This document shows, piece after piece, positions 8,525 to 16,399 of a stretch of 64,000 nucleotides of DNA; position 1 is the first letter of the stretch; each line of letters opens with the position of its first letter. The notes under the pieces were generated by a model. It saw only the letters and a program-made list of their open reading frames with translations. It was not told the origin of the DNA and searched no databases. Source of the stretch: DASSBR01 sp035708085 (lineage in GTDB: Bacteria; Pseudomonadota; Gammaproteobacteria; Natronospirales; DASSBR01); assembly GCA_035708085.1 (NCBI GenBank), contig DASSTE010000074.1:1-64000 (forward strand). Reading direction: 5' to 3'. Position numbers and translations under genes: made by a program.

Positions 8525-8561
8525 AGTCGGCGGACGGTCAACAGGCGACCGTCTGCCGGCT
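8525..8561 (+). promoter_or_regulatory. Strong leader hairpin (attenuator-like) before the first PEP-CTERM gene
   Basis: The arms 8525-8539 and 8547-8561 pair over 15 bp (13 Watson-Crick plus two G-U) around the loop AACAGGC and are followed by a short U run (TTTT, 8561-8564). It lies inside the predicted transcript, 38 nt before the coding region. It could be a weak intrinsic terminator, a processing or stability element, or a regulatory structure. Confidence 0.7.
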
Positions 8562-8599
8562 TTTCATCTCTGAAATATTCACAGCAAAAGGAATTGACA

Positions 8600-9466
8600 A
8601 TGAAAAAAGTTCTGTACTTATCGGCACTCGGCGCAGCCGCGACTTTGTTGACCGCTTCGGTGGCTGTCGCAACGCCCATTACCTTTACCGCATCCGGAAC
8701 CGCCGGTGGCAATTCGGTGAGCGCCTCGGCCCAATTCACCTTTTCCGGCGACAACCTGACGATCGTATTGACGAACACATCTGCTCCAGCGAGCGGCCAA
8801 GACGTGCCGGGCTCGACCTTGACCGGTCTGTTCTTTAGTCTCACCGGCAACCCGTCGCTCACTCCGATTTCCGCCACAGCCAGTGCCATCGCTCAAGCAG
8901 CTAGCTGCGACACCGGCGATTGCTCCGGCACCGGCGTGAATGTCGGCGGCGAGTTCGGTTATCAGAACGTATCCGGCAGCGGATTTCCTAACGGCGCCGG
9001 CGAGGGTATTGCCAGTGCCGGCTATCTTGAAACCGGGCTGTCGCACGACATAGGAAATTTCAATGATGGCTCCGCCGGCACCGACCTTGATAGCCCTGGG
9101 TCGCTCGATGGCATCAACTTCGGAATTGTGTCGAATGCCTACGGCAATCCGAACGGTGGGTTGTCATCCGAACCACTGGTGCAGGATCACGTGACCTTCA
9201 ATCTCAGCGGCGTCGCCGGTCTGGATAATCTGGATATATCCAACGTCAGCTTTCAGTACGGCACGAGCTTTGGAGAAGCCAATATTTCTTGCACGGGCAC
9301 CACTTGCACGCATGTCACAGTGCCCGAACCGCGCGCCCTCCTGATATTCGGCTGTGGGCTGCTGTTGCTGGCCGGCTTCGGCTACGCGTCCAGGAAAAAA
9401 TCCTGGGCGCGCGGCGACGACGCGCGGTTACTCAGCAGCGAACTCGATGAAGATCTGGCGGTTTAG
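8600..9466 (+). CDS. PEP-CTERM sorting-domain surface protein 1
   Basis: 288 residues. It has a signal peptide (MKKVLYLSALGAAA... ending VAVA), a low-complexity Gly/Ser/Thr/Asn-rich body, and a C-terminal sorting signal: VPEP, then a hydrophobic helix, then SRKK. This type of tail is recognised by exosortase, which cleaves it and delivers the protein to the surface or exopolysaccharide matrix. Unusually, about 20 residues (RGDDARLLSSELDEDLAV) follow the basic cluster, where most family members stop. The start at 8600 is preceded by AAAAGGAATTGACA. The exosortase gene is not in this window. Function beyond surface display is unknown. Confidence 0.9.
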   Translation: MKKVLYLSALGAAATLLTASVAVATPITFTASGTAGGNSVSASAQFTFSGDNLTIVLTNTSAPASGQDVPGSTLTGLFFSLTGNPSLTPISATASAIAQAASCDTGDCSGTGVNVGGEFGYQNVSGSGFPNGAGEGIASAGYLETGLSHDIGNFNDGSAGTDLDSPGSLDGINFGIVSNAYGNPNGGLSSEPLVQDHVTFNLSGVAGLDNLDISNVSFQYGTSFGEANISCTGTTCTHVTVPEPRALLIFGCGLLLLAGFGYASRKKSWARGDDARLLSSELDEDLAV

Positions 9467-9495
9467 GAGGAATGGAGCTTCCAGCCGCCTTCGCA

Positions 9496-9514
9496 GAACC
9501 CGTCTGCAGGGTTC
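9496..9514 (+). other. Hairpin between PEP-CTERM genes 1 and 2
   Basis: GAACCC (9496-9501) pairs with GGGTTC (9509-9514) over a 7-nt loop, 37 nt before the next ATG. There is no U tract, so it is more likely a processing or stability element than a terminator. Confidence 0.4.
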
Positions 9515-9551
9515 GTTCACTCTCCCCTAAAGGACTATTTGGAGTAATAAA

Positions 9552-10271
9552 ATGAAGAAATTGAAATGGCTTCTTTTGGCGACCATTGCATCTGCGATGG
9601 CGCTATCGGCCCAGGCATTTGCAACGCCGACGGCTACTGTCGATGGAATTACATTCAACACCGGAGCGACCTTCTATATCAGCAACATCTACGAGGATAC
9701 CGTTGCCGCGCCAGGCGACGAGTTGAGTGGTTTCGGGAACATCTCGTTCGATTCGAGCGCAGGATTAAGTTGTGCCGCAGGCCCGGGCCAGTGTTCTTTA
9801 AGGTTTGAGTTCTCGGGTTATACGGTTACAGACATCACCTCGAGCACCGTCGATTTCAATGGCGGAACAGTGAACTTCTACACCGGCGACGGCGACCTTT
9901 TTCTCTCCACGAGCGGCCATGACTTCACCAGTCTTAATACCGGTCGTTCAGGCACGCTGCTCGGTAACTTCAGTAGCAGTAGCGCTAGCGGTCAATTGAG
10001 CGGTACCGGTATCGGGCAATTGGACGTAACAGGTGGCGATGCGGGACAGTATTTTAATACCAACACTGTCGATGATGGTAAGGGAGGTCTTGCGGACTTC
10101 TATTTCAACAGCTCCTTCAGCAACGTCGGTTGCCCGGATAACGGCGAACCACTATGCGGGTCTGGCGACCTTCATGGCTTTGCGGTGCCGGAGCCCGGCT
10201 CTCTGGCCATATTCGGCCTCGGCTTGCTGGGATTGACGTTCGCGCTGCGGCGTCGGCAGTCAAAGCGGTAG
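9552..10271 (+). CDS. PEP-CTERM sorting-domain surface protein 2
   Basis: 239 residues. The signal peptide ends AQAFA. The body is rich in Gly, Ser, Thr and Asp with almost no lysine, as usual for extracellular PEP-CTERM proteins. A canonical tail follows: VPEPGSLAIFGLGLLGLTFA, then RRRQSKR at the very end. TTGGAG 9 nt before the ATG is the SD. It lies 85 bp after protein 1 and is probably co-transcribed from the same sigma-54 promoter. The body has no recognisable enzyme domain. Confidence 0.9.
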   Translation: MKKLKWLLLATIASAMALSAQAFATPTATVDGITFNTGATFYISNIYEDTVAAPGDELSGFGNISFDSSAGLSCAAGPGQCSLRFEFSGYTVTDITSSTVDFNGGTVNFYTGDGDLFLSTSGHDFTSLNTGRSGTLLGNFSSSSASGQLSGTGIGQLDVTGGDAGQYFNTNTVDDGKGGLADFYFNSSFSNVGCPDNGEPLCGSGDLHGFAVPEPGSLAIFGLGLLGLTFALRRRQSKR

Positions 10272-10301
10272 ACAAGGAACCAGCCCTACGTCCATACATC
10301 T

Positions 10302-10336
10302 GGCCGGTCGACGGGCATCTCAGCCCGCCACCGGCC
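10302..10336 (+). terminator. GC-rich hairpin after PEP-CTERM gene 2
   Basis: GGCCGGT (10302-10308) pairs with ACCGGCC (10330-10336), with an inner GGGC/GCCC pair, followed by GGCCCTTT. It could be a weak terminator or an mRNA-processing hairpin between genes 2 and 3. Confidence 0.45.
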
Positions 10337-10410
10337 GGCCCTTTGGCAACTGCCTGTACGGGTCGACGATCCGTGATGACTTTACCTACTTTATTCGCAG
10401 AGGATTCATC

Positions 10411-11118
10411 ATGAAAACGCGTAGAAAAAACAGCTTCGCCCTGCTTTTGACAGCGGCAATCTCAATCGGCTTTTGCGTAAGTCAGGCGCAGGCAACGCCG
10501 CTCATGTTTACATTCTCGGCAACCGACGTCAGCGGTACGCTCGGCAGCCATACGATCAGCCGACAGACGCTCGTGGTCACAACGACTGCGGATACTGCCG
10601 ACGTGGTAAAGACGGCATGCGGAAACGCCTATGTTGTCGGCTACGGCAAGTGCACAGACTCAGGACTTATGACCGGAACGCTCAGCGCCATGTTCACGCT
10701 CGGCACCTTTTCGGGCAGCTTCAGTGATTCACTGTATGTGTTCGACAACCAATGGGAGCAAGTAATCGGATTCGGGACGCTCACACACGATCTGTTCGAC
10801 CTGGTCGATACAGCTGACGGGCTGAAAACCTATGATTTGGCTTCTCCATTCGGCCCAATTGCCTCGAGCATGGGTCCATTTTTTCTCAATGTCCCCTTTG
10901 CAGGCACCAGCCTCGGGAATATGGCGCTGGCGAAGGGCGCCGACACAGTGCTCAGCTTCCAAGCGGCGACAGGTAAGGCCGCCGCCGTCCCAGAACCCGA
11001 GGAGCTCGGCTTGTTCGGCCTCGGCTTGCTGTTACTGGGCAGCTTGCTGTGGTGGCGCGGCAAAGCCGGTGCCCGCGGTAGCGCAGGCCGGTTTGATGTA
11101 GCTGCCGGTTCCGTCTAA
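10411..11118 (+). CDS. PEP-CTERM sorting-domain surface protein 3
   Basis: 235 residues with a signal peptide (hydrophobic run ending SQAQA). The beta-rich body has two cysteines (CGNAYVVGYGKC). The C-terminal sorting signal is VPEPEELGLFGLGLLLLGSLLWW followed by RGKAGARG. As in protein 1, the tail is longer than usual (a further 14 or so residues). It is the last of three tandem PEP-CTERM genes and is closed by a strong bidirectional terminator. No known enzymatic domain is present. Confidence 0.88.
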   Translation: MKTRRKNSFALLLTAAISIGFCVSQAQATPLMFTFSATDVSGTLGSHTISRQTLVVTTTADTADVVKTACGNAYVVGYGKCTDSGLMTGTLSAMFTLGTFSGSFSDSLYVFDNQWEQVIGFGTLTHDLFDLVDTADGLKTYDLASPFGPIASSMGPFFLNVPFAGTSLGNMALAKGADTVLSFQAATGKAAAVPEPEELGLFGLGLLLLGSLLWWRGKAGARGSAGRFDVAAGSV

Positions 11119-11201
11119 TGCCGAATTCACCTGACGGCGCGCAGCAGAAGCACGATCTGGTGAGGTTTTTGCGATCTCTATAGCGGAGGCCGCCTCGCAA
11201 A

Positions 11202-11233
11202 AAAGAAGCCCTTGCTTGCGCAAGGGCTTCTTT
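11202..11233. terminator. Bidirectional intrinsic terminator
   Basis: A perfect 14-bp stem (11202-11215 with 11220-11233) around the loop TTGC has A-rich and T-rich ends on both sides. It serves the rightward PEP-CTERM cluster and the leftward SYLF gene, which ends 25 bp away. Confidence 0.93.
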
Positions 11234-11257
11234 CGTTACGCGTAAGCGTATCGCAGC

Positions 11258-12493
11258 TTACTTCACAATGCTGGTATTGGAGTTGTACTGCGTGGACGGG
11301 GCGAACTGGCTCAGTGCCTGGTTGAAGGCCGTGAGCTGTTGGCTGCTCTTGCCATTGTTGTTGCCCTCACCCTGCAGCATGTTTTCCGGATCAACATCGC
11401 TACCGTAGACCTGGTGATTCGCCTGCTGGTCGAACTGTACCTGCGCGCCTTTGACATTGGCGCCGGTAAAACCGTGCTCCGAGTTCGACGTATAGGCGAG
11501 GACGGGTGCCGAAACGGTACCGCCGTGCTGCAGGCTCGTCGGGCCGGCGGTGACGTCGACGTCATCGCCCAGGGTGAAGTCGCCGCTTTGCAGTGTGTTG
11601 GCCGCATCGTCGTTCACGAACACCAGCACCAGCGCGTTGCTGGTGTTGCCCTGCATGCTGGTATTGCCGTAGGCGCCGACTCCCGTCTGCGTGCCGCTTT
11701 GGCCGGTTGCGGTGCCGGTCTGCATCCCGGTCGTGCCCGCCTGCGTGCTGCTATTGGCGTAAGTGTTGTTCGTCCCGGTCTGCGCATACGAACTGTTGGC
11801 ACCGGTGTTCATGCCGGTCTGGCCGCCGGCGTTCATGCGCGTCCGTCCGGACATTGCGCCGTTGCCCTGCATGCTCATCGAGCTGTTCATCAGGTGCAAC
11901 TTCGTGATCCGCACGAAGACGGGCGACGACGAGGTCCACTGGCCATTGTCGTTACGGCAACTCGCGACGCCCACGCGTTCGGACTGCGACGTCATGTGCG
12001 TATTCGCCATGCTGGAGCTGCTCGTGCTGGCATTATTGGAACTCATCGCATTCTGATTCATGCCGGACGAACGCGTCGATCTCGCGCTGGTGGAACTGCC
12101 CGGATAGGTGGCGCCGGCGGTGCCGCCGCTCGACATCATCGTGGCATTTTTCGGGAACACGGCGACACAGCGCGCGGCGGCTATGACCTGCTGCGGAATC
12201 TGTTGCGAGGTAGTTCCGTAGGTGCCCGTCTGGCCGCTTTGCGACTGCCCGACCTGAGCGTTGGACTGCGCGTTCTCACGCAGCACCATCGCCGCTTGCG
12301 TGGCGATCTGCTGGGGCTGGCTTTGCATCCCGGTCATGCCCGTCTGCTGCTGCTGATTCCAGCTCTGCTGGTTCTGCGAATTGGATTGCTGCGGTGTTTG
12401 CTGCGTTGTCTGTTGCGGCGCGGCATAGGCGATGCCGACGGTCGCCATGAGCGCTGCCGCGGAAACGGATGTAATGATGGATTTGGCGTGCAT
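11258..12493 (-). CDS. Exported SYLF/Ysc84-like lipid-binding domain protein with low-complexity insertions
   Basis: 411 residues. A signal peptide (to about AYA, residue 24) is followed by a Gln/Asn-rich region (26-98). Three blocks then match successive parts of the SYLF (Ysc84) domain: IPQQVIAAARCVAVFPKN (99-116), VGVASCRNDNGQW...PVFVRITK (174-198), and NALVLVFVNDD...DFTLGDDVDVTAGP...VYG (286-364). Between them lie two Ser/Thr/Asn/Gly/Met-rich stretches (117-171 and 199-285) where ordinary SYLF domains have only short loops. SYLF domains bind phosphoinositides or membranes in eukaryotes; the bacterial role is unknown. GGAGG 7 nt before the ATG supports the start. Confidence 0.8.
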   Translation of the reverse strand: MHAKSIITSVSAAALMATVGIAYAAPQQTTQQTPQQSNSQNQQSWNQQQQTGMTGMQSQPQQIATQAAMVLRENAQSNAQVGQSQSGQTGTYGTTSQQIPQQVIAAARCVAVFPKNATMMSSGGTAGATYPGSSTSARSTRSSGMNQNAMSSNNASTSSSSMANTHMTSQSERVGVASCRNDNGQWTSSSPVFVRITKLHLMNSSMSMQGNGAMSGRTRMNAGGQTGMNTGANSSYAQTGTNNTYANSSTQAGTTGMQTGTATGQSGTQTGVGAYGNTSMQGNTSNALVLVFVNDDAANTLQSGDFTLGDDVDVTAGPTSLQHGGTVSAPVLAYTSNSEHGFTGANVKGAQVQFDQQANHQVYGSDVDPENMLQGEGNNNGKSSQQLTAFNQALSQFAPSTQYNSNTSIVK

Positions 12494-12602
12494 GTTGAAC
12501 CCTCCGTGGTTTCGGGTATGTGCAAGACGAAAATTATGCTAGTGACGTGCCGGTGAATTTGAAACGACTTCCATCACAGTATGTCTCGCGGCGCCGGATG
12601 AC

Positions 12603-12624
12603 ACCATCGGGGCGTGCCCTGATG
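12603..12624. other. Hairpin between thyA and the SYLF gene
   Basis: An imperfect inverted repeat of CCATC...GATGG with an inner GGGC/GCCC lies just after the thyA stop. It may protect the thyA 3' end; there is no U tract on the thyA side. Confidence 0.35.
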
Positions 12625-12632
12625 GGGTTTTA

Positions 12633-13427
12633 CTAAACGGCGACTTTCGCCTTGATCGAGGGGTGGCTGCGGTAGCCGACGATCTCGAAGTCTTCGTACT
12701 CGTAGTCGATGACGGACGGCGGCCGGCGGCGCAGGCGCAGTTCAGGCAGCGGATACGGCTTGCGCGTCAGCTGCTCGTCAGCCTGCTCGACATGATTCAG
12801 GTAGAGGTGGCAGTCGCCGCCGGTCCAGATGAACTCGCCGGGCGCGAAGTCGAGTTGCTGGGCGATCATGTGGGTGAGCAGCGCGTAGGAGGCGATGTTG
12901 AACGGCACGCCGAGGAAGATATCGGCACTGCGCTGGTACAACTGGCACGACAGCTTGCCGTCGGCCACGTAGAACTGGAACAGGCAGTGGCACGGGGCGA
13001 GCGCCATATCGTCGATCTGGCCGACGTTCCAGCTACAGACGATGATGCGCCGCGAGTGTGGCGTTTTGCGCAGCTGGCGCATTACGTTCGCGATCTGATC
13101 GATGTGTTCGCCGTTCGGCGTCGGCCAACTGCGCCACTGGTAACCGTAAATCGGACCCAGGTCGCCATTCGCGTCCGCCCATTCGTCCCAGATGCTGACG
13201 CCGTGTTCGTTGAGATAGGCGACATTCGTGTCGCCGCGCAGGAACCACAGCAGCTCGTGGATGATCGAGCGGAAATGTAGCTTCTTGGTCGTCACCGCCG
13301 GAAAGCCGGCGGCCAGATCGAAGCGCATCTGATGGCCGAAGATGCTTAGCGTACCGGTGCCGGTGCGGTCTTCCTTGCGCGCCCCCTCGTGCCGTACCCG
13401 CGCGAGCAGATCGAGGTATTGCCTCAT
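12633..13427 (-). CDS. thyA: Thymidylate synthase
   Basis: 264 residues, exactly the length of E. coli ThyA. It has the folate/dUMP signatures in order: EDRTGTGT, the WDEWAD loop, the catalytic cysteine in APCHCLFQFYV, RSADIFLGVPFNIASYA, and the C-terminal IKAKVAV. It converts dUMP plus 5,10-methylene-tetrahydrofolate to dTMP plus dihydrofolate in the cytoplasm. Its ATG overlaps the lgt stop (ATGA), the conserved lgt-thyA arrangement of gammaproteobacteria, so the two are translationally coupled. The alternative upstream frame start is inside lgt. Confidence 0.97.
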   Translation of the reverse strand: MRQYLDLLARVRHEGARKEDRTGTGTLSIFGHQMRFDLAAGFPAVTTKKLHFRSIIHELLWFLRGDTNVAYLNEHGVSIWDEWADANGDLGPIYGYQWRSWPTPNGEHIDQIANVMRQLRKTPHSRRIIVCSWNVGQIDDMALAPCHCLFQFYVADGKLSCQLYQRSADIFLGVPFNIASYALLTHMIAQQLDFAPGEFIWTGGDCHLYLNHVEQADEQLTRKPYPLPELRLRRRPPSVIDYEYEDFEIVGYRSHPSIKAKVAV

Positions 13428-14296
13428 ACGCGCTCCGGTGGCGTGCGTTTCGGCGCTGCGACCGCGAAACGTTTGCGGTGATAGGCGAGTGCGATCAACA
13501 CGACGCCGACGACGATCAGCGGAAACGACAGCGCCTGGCCCATCGTCAGCCAGCCGAAGGCAAGGTAGCCGACCTGCGGGTCGGGCAGGCGCTCGAACCC
13601 GATGCTGAAGCGGAACACGCCGTAGAGCAGGGCGAACAGCCCCGACACCGCCATCCGCGGACGTGGCTTGGCCGAAAACCACCACAGCACCACGAACATG
13701 ACCAGGCCTTCGAGGAAAGCCTCGTACAACTGGTTCGGAATGTGCGGCGCGCTGTAGCCGTTCGGCACGCCGTGGCAGTAGCGGTCCATGAAGCGGCCGT
13801 CGTAGCACGGCAGCCGCATCGCCCAGGGCAGGTGCGAAACCTTGCCCCACAATTCGCCGTTGATGAAGTTGCCGATGCGGCCGGTGCCCAGGCCGATCGG
13901 CACTGCCGGCGCAATGAAGTCCATGATGTCCCAGAATGAGCGCCGAAAGCGGCGCGCGTACACACCCATCGCGACCAGCACGCCGAGCAGGCCGCCGTGA
14001 AATGACATGCCGCCGTCCCAGACAAATAAAATATGCTCCGGATGGGCGAAATAGAACGGCAGGTTGTAGAACAGCACGTAGCCGAGCCGCCCGCCGATGA
14101 CGATGCCGAGCACGACATAAAACAGCAGGTCGCCGAGCTGCTCCGCGGTCCAGTGATAGCCCGGCTTGCGCTTGATGCGCAGCCAGTTGACGCCATACCC
14201 GCCGGCAAAGCCGACCAGGTACATGATGCCGTACCAGTGCACGGCCAACGGCCCGATGCTGAAGGCAATCGGGTCGATTTCGGGGTAAGTCAGCAT
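13424..14296 (-). CDS. lgt: Prolipoprotein diacylglyceryl transferase
   Basis: 290 residues with seven membrane segments. It contains the Lgt signature region (WDGGMSFHGGLLG, then GLGTGRIGNFINGELWG) carrying the His and Arg/Asn residues needed for catalysis, and a C-terminal ALLYGVFRFSIGFERLPD. It transfers diacylglyceryl from phosphatidylglycerol to the lipobox cysteine of prolipoproteins at the inner membrane. It overlaps thyA by 4 bp. The ATG follows a TAGAAT hexamer by 6 nt, so it is probably leaderless. It is divergent from the DUF255 gene across only 39 bp. Confidence 0.97.
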   Translation of the reverse strand: MLTYPEIDPIAFSIGPLAVHWYGIMYLVGFAGGYGVNWLRIKRKPGYHWTAEQLGDLLFYVVLGIVIGGRLGYVLFYNLPFYFAHPEHILFVWDGGMSFHGGLLGVLVAMGVYARRFRRSFWDIMDFIAPAVPIGLGTGRIGNFINGELWGKVSHLPWAMRLPCYDGRFMDRYCHGVPNGYSAPHIPNQLYEAFLEGLVMFVVLWWFSAKPRPRMAVSGLFALLYGVFRFSIGFERLPDPQVGYLAFGWLTMGQALSFPLIVVGVVLIALAYHRKRFAVAAPKRTPPERV

Positions 14297-14302
14297 GAGG
14301 GT

Positions 14303-14308
14303 ATTCTA
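14303..14308 (-). promoter_or_regulatory. -10-like TAGAAT for leaderless lgt
   Basis: On the minus strand TAGAAT ends 6 nt before the lgt start codon and no SD is present. It lies within the 39-bp divergent gap shared with the next promoter. Confidence 0.45.
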
Positions 14309-14319
14309 CCAGCTTGCGT

Positions 14320-14325
14320 TATAGT
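14320..14325 (+). promoter_or_regulatory. -10-like TATAGT before the DUF255 gene
   Basis: TATAGT ends 10 nt before the ATG at 14336. The transcript would have a leader of only about 4 nt. It faces away from the lgt -10 box in the same short gap, so the two promoters overlap physically. Confidence 0.45.
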
Positions 14326-14335
14326 GGGACGCATC

Positions 14336-16375
14336 ATGGACGAGCCCCCCCTTTTCAACCGTCTCGGCGACGAAACCAGCCCGTACCTGCTGCAGCACGC
14401 CCGCAATCCGGTGGCGTGGCAGCCGTGGGACGACGCGGCCCTGGCGCATGCCCGCGCCGAAGACAAGCCGATCCTGCTGTCGATCGGTTACTCCGCCTGT
14501 CACTGGTGCCACGTGATGGCGCACGAGTCGTTTGAGGATGCGGCGACGGCGGCGCTGATGAACGCGCGCTTCGTCAACATCAAGGTCGATCGCGAGGAGC
14601 GGCCCGATCTCGACAGGGTCTACCAGACCGCGCACCAGCTTCTGAATCGCCGCGGCGGCGGCTGGCCGCTGACGGTGTTTCTCGCGCCGGACGATCTCGC
14701 CCCATTTTTTGCCGGCACCTACTTCCCGCGCGAGCCGCGCCACGGGCTCGCCGACTTCAAGACCGTGCTGAACCAGGTGGCGGATTATTATCACGCGCAT
14801 CGCGACGAGATTCGTGCGCGCACCGCCGCGCTGAGCGACACCTTCGCCCGCCTCAAAGCGCGCCCGCCTGCCGCCGGCGTGGAGCCGGATCGGGAGATCA
14901 TCGACGCCGCGCTGTCGACGCTGGCGCAAAGCCACGACGCCCGCCACGGCGGCTTCGGGCCCGCGCCCAAGTTTCCGCGCCCGGGCGCGCTCGAACTACT
15001 GCTGGGGGCGCCGGATGCCGCCATGCGCGGCAAGGCGCTGCAAACGCTCGCGCACATGGCCGACGGCGGCCTGTTCGACCAGGTCGGCGGCGGCTTCAGC
15101 CGCTACTCGGTCGATGCCGGCTGGACGATTCCCCACTTCGAGAAAATGCTGTACGACAATGGTGCGCTGCTCAGGCTCTACGCGCTCGCGACACGGCAGA
15201 CCGGCAGCGCGCGTTTCCGTGAGGCCGCGGCACTCACTGCCGACTGGACGATCGATGTCATGCAGTCGGAGGCGGGCGGCTACTACTCGAGCCTTGATGC
15301 CGATTCCGAAGGCCACGAAGGCAAATATTACATCTGGGACCGCGACGAGTTGCGCGATCTGCTCAATGACGATGAATACGCGCTCGCCGTCGCGCGCTTC
15401 GGCCTCGACGGCGTGCCCAATTTCGAAGGCCATTGGCACCTGAACATCGCCGCCGACACGGCAACGCTGGCCGAACAGCGGCAGGTGTCCGAAGAGGCCG
15501 TTGCGACACAACTTGAAACGATTCGCGGCAAGCTGCTGCACGCGCGGGCAGCGCGGACGCCACCGGCGCGCGACGACAAGATCCTCACCGCGTGGAACGG
15601 GCTGATGATCCGCGGCATGACGGCGGCCGGGCATCTGCTCGACGAGTCGCGCTGGCTGGACTCGGCGGCGCGCGCACTTGAATTCATTCGTGCTGAATTG
15701 TGGCGCGACGGACGCCTGTTCGCGACGTACCAGAGTGGCCGCGCCCGCTTCGATGGCTATCTCGACGACTACGCGTTCGCCGCCGCGGCCTGCCTCGAAA
15801 TGCTGCAGGCCCGCTGGCGCAACGCAGACCTCGAACTCGCATGCGCGCTGTGCGAGGCGATGCTCGCGCACTTCGAGGATCGTGACGGCGGCGGTTTCTT
15901 TTTCACGGCGGACACACAGGAGACGCCGCTCGACCGGCCGAAAAGTTTTGTCGATGAATCGATGGCTGCCGGCAACGGCGTGGCCGCGCAAGTCCTCGTC
16001 CGGCTGGGCCATCTGCTTGGTGAAATCCGCTATCTCGATGCCGCCGCGCGCACGTTGCGTGCAGGCACGGCAGTGCTTGCCGATTATCCGGACGCAATGT
16101 GCAGCCTGCTGATTGCGCTGCGTGAGGAACTCGATCTGCCGGCGCAGATCATCCTCCGCGGCGAGCCGACGGTTCTAGCGCAATGGCGGCGGCGGATCGA
16201 GTCGACGTTCGACCTGCACCGGCGCGTGTATGCGATTCCGCACGATGCGGGCGAGCTGCCGGGGTTGCTGGGCGCGTGCGAACCGCTCGCGGATGGCGTA
16301 GCGTATTTCTGCAAAGGGACGGAATGTTCGGCGCCGCTCACGTCGGTCGAGGCAGTTATGGAAAGGTTGAGTTGA
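14336..16375 (+). CDS. Thioredoxin-domain DUF255 protein (YyaL/spermatogenesis-associated-20 type)
   Basis: 679 residues. The N-terminal thioredoxin-fold domain (about 1-165) has the family motif SACHWCHVMAHESFED, with a CHWC in the active-site position, and GGGWPLTVFL. The rest (about 190-670) is an alpha/alpha toroid like that of N-acylglucosamine epimerases (GGGFSRYSVDAGW, HFEKMLYDNGALLR, DSEGHEGKYYIW). This is the conserved YyaL/SSP411 family of unknown function. The ATG at 14336 gives the usual family N-terminus; longer readings overlap lgt. It probably forms an operon with the following propeller gene (24 bp gap). Confidence 0.9.
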   Translation: MDEPPLFNRLGDETSPYLLQHARNPVAWQPWDDAALAHARAEDKPILLSIGYSACHWCHVMAHESFEDAATAALMNARFVNIKVDREERPDLDRVYQTAHQLLNRRGGGWPLTVFLAPDDLAPFFAGTYFPREPRHGLADFKTVLNQVADYYHAHRDEIRARTAALSDTFARLKARPPAAGVEPDREIIDAALSTLAQSHDARHGGFGPAPKFPRPGALELLLGAPDAAMRGKALQTLAHMADGGLFDQVGGGFSRYSVDAGWTIPHFEKMLYDNGALLRLYALATRQTGSARFREAAALTADWTIDVMQSEAGGYYSSLDADSEGHEGKYYIWDRDELRDLLNDDEYALAVARFGLDGVPNFEGHWHLNIAADTATLAEQRQVSEEAVATQLETIRGKLLHARAARTPPARDDKILTAWNGLMIRGMTAAGHLLDESRWLDSAARALEFIRAELWRDGRLFATYQSGRARFDGYLDDYAFAAAACLEMLQARWRNADLELACALCEAMLAHFEDRDGGGFFFTADTQETPLDRPKSFVDESMAAGNGVAAQVLVRLGHLLGEIRYLDAAARTLRAGTAVLADYPDAMCSLLIALREELDLPAQIILRGEPTVLAQWRRRIESTFDLHRRVYAIPHDAGELPGLLGACEPLADGVAYFCKGTECSAPLTSVEAVMERLS

Positions 16376-16399
16376 CGGTTAAATAACAAGGGCATGCAG

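Noticed and set aside
11339..12556. Long rightward open frame opposite the SYLF gene
   Set aside because: It is an antisense shadow of a GC-rich gene that has its own SD, signal peptide and recognisable domain blocks.
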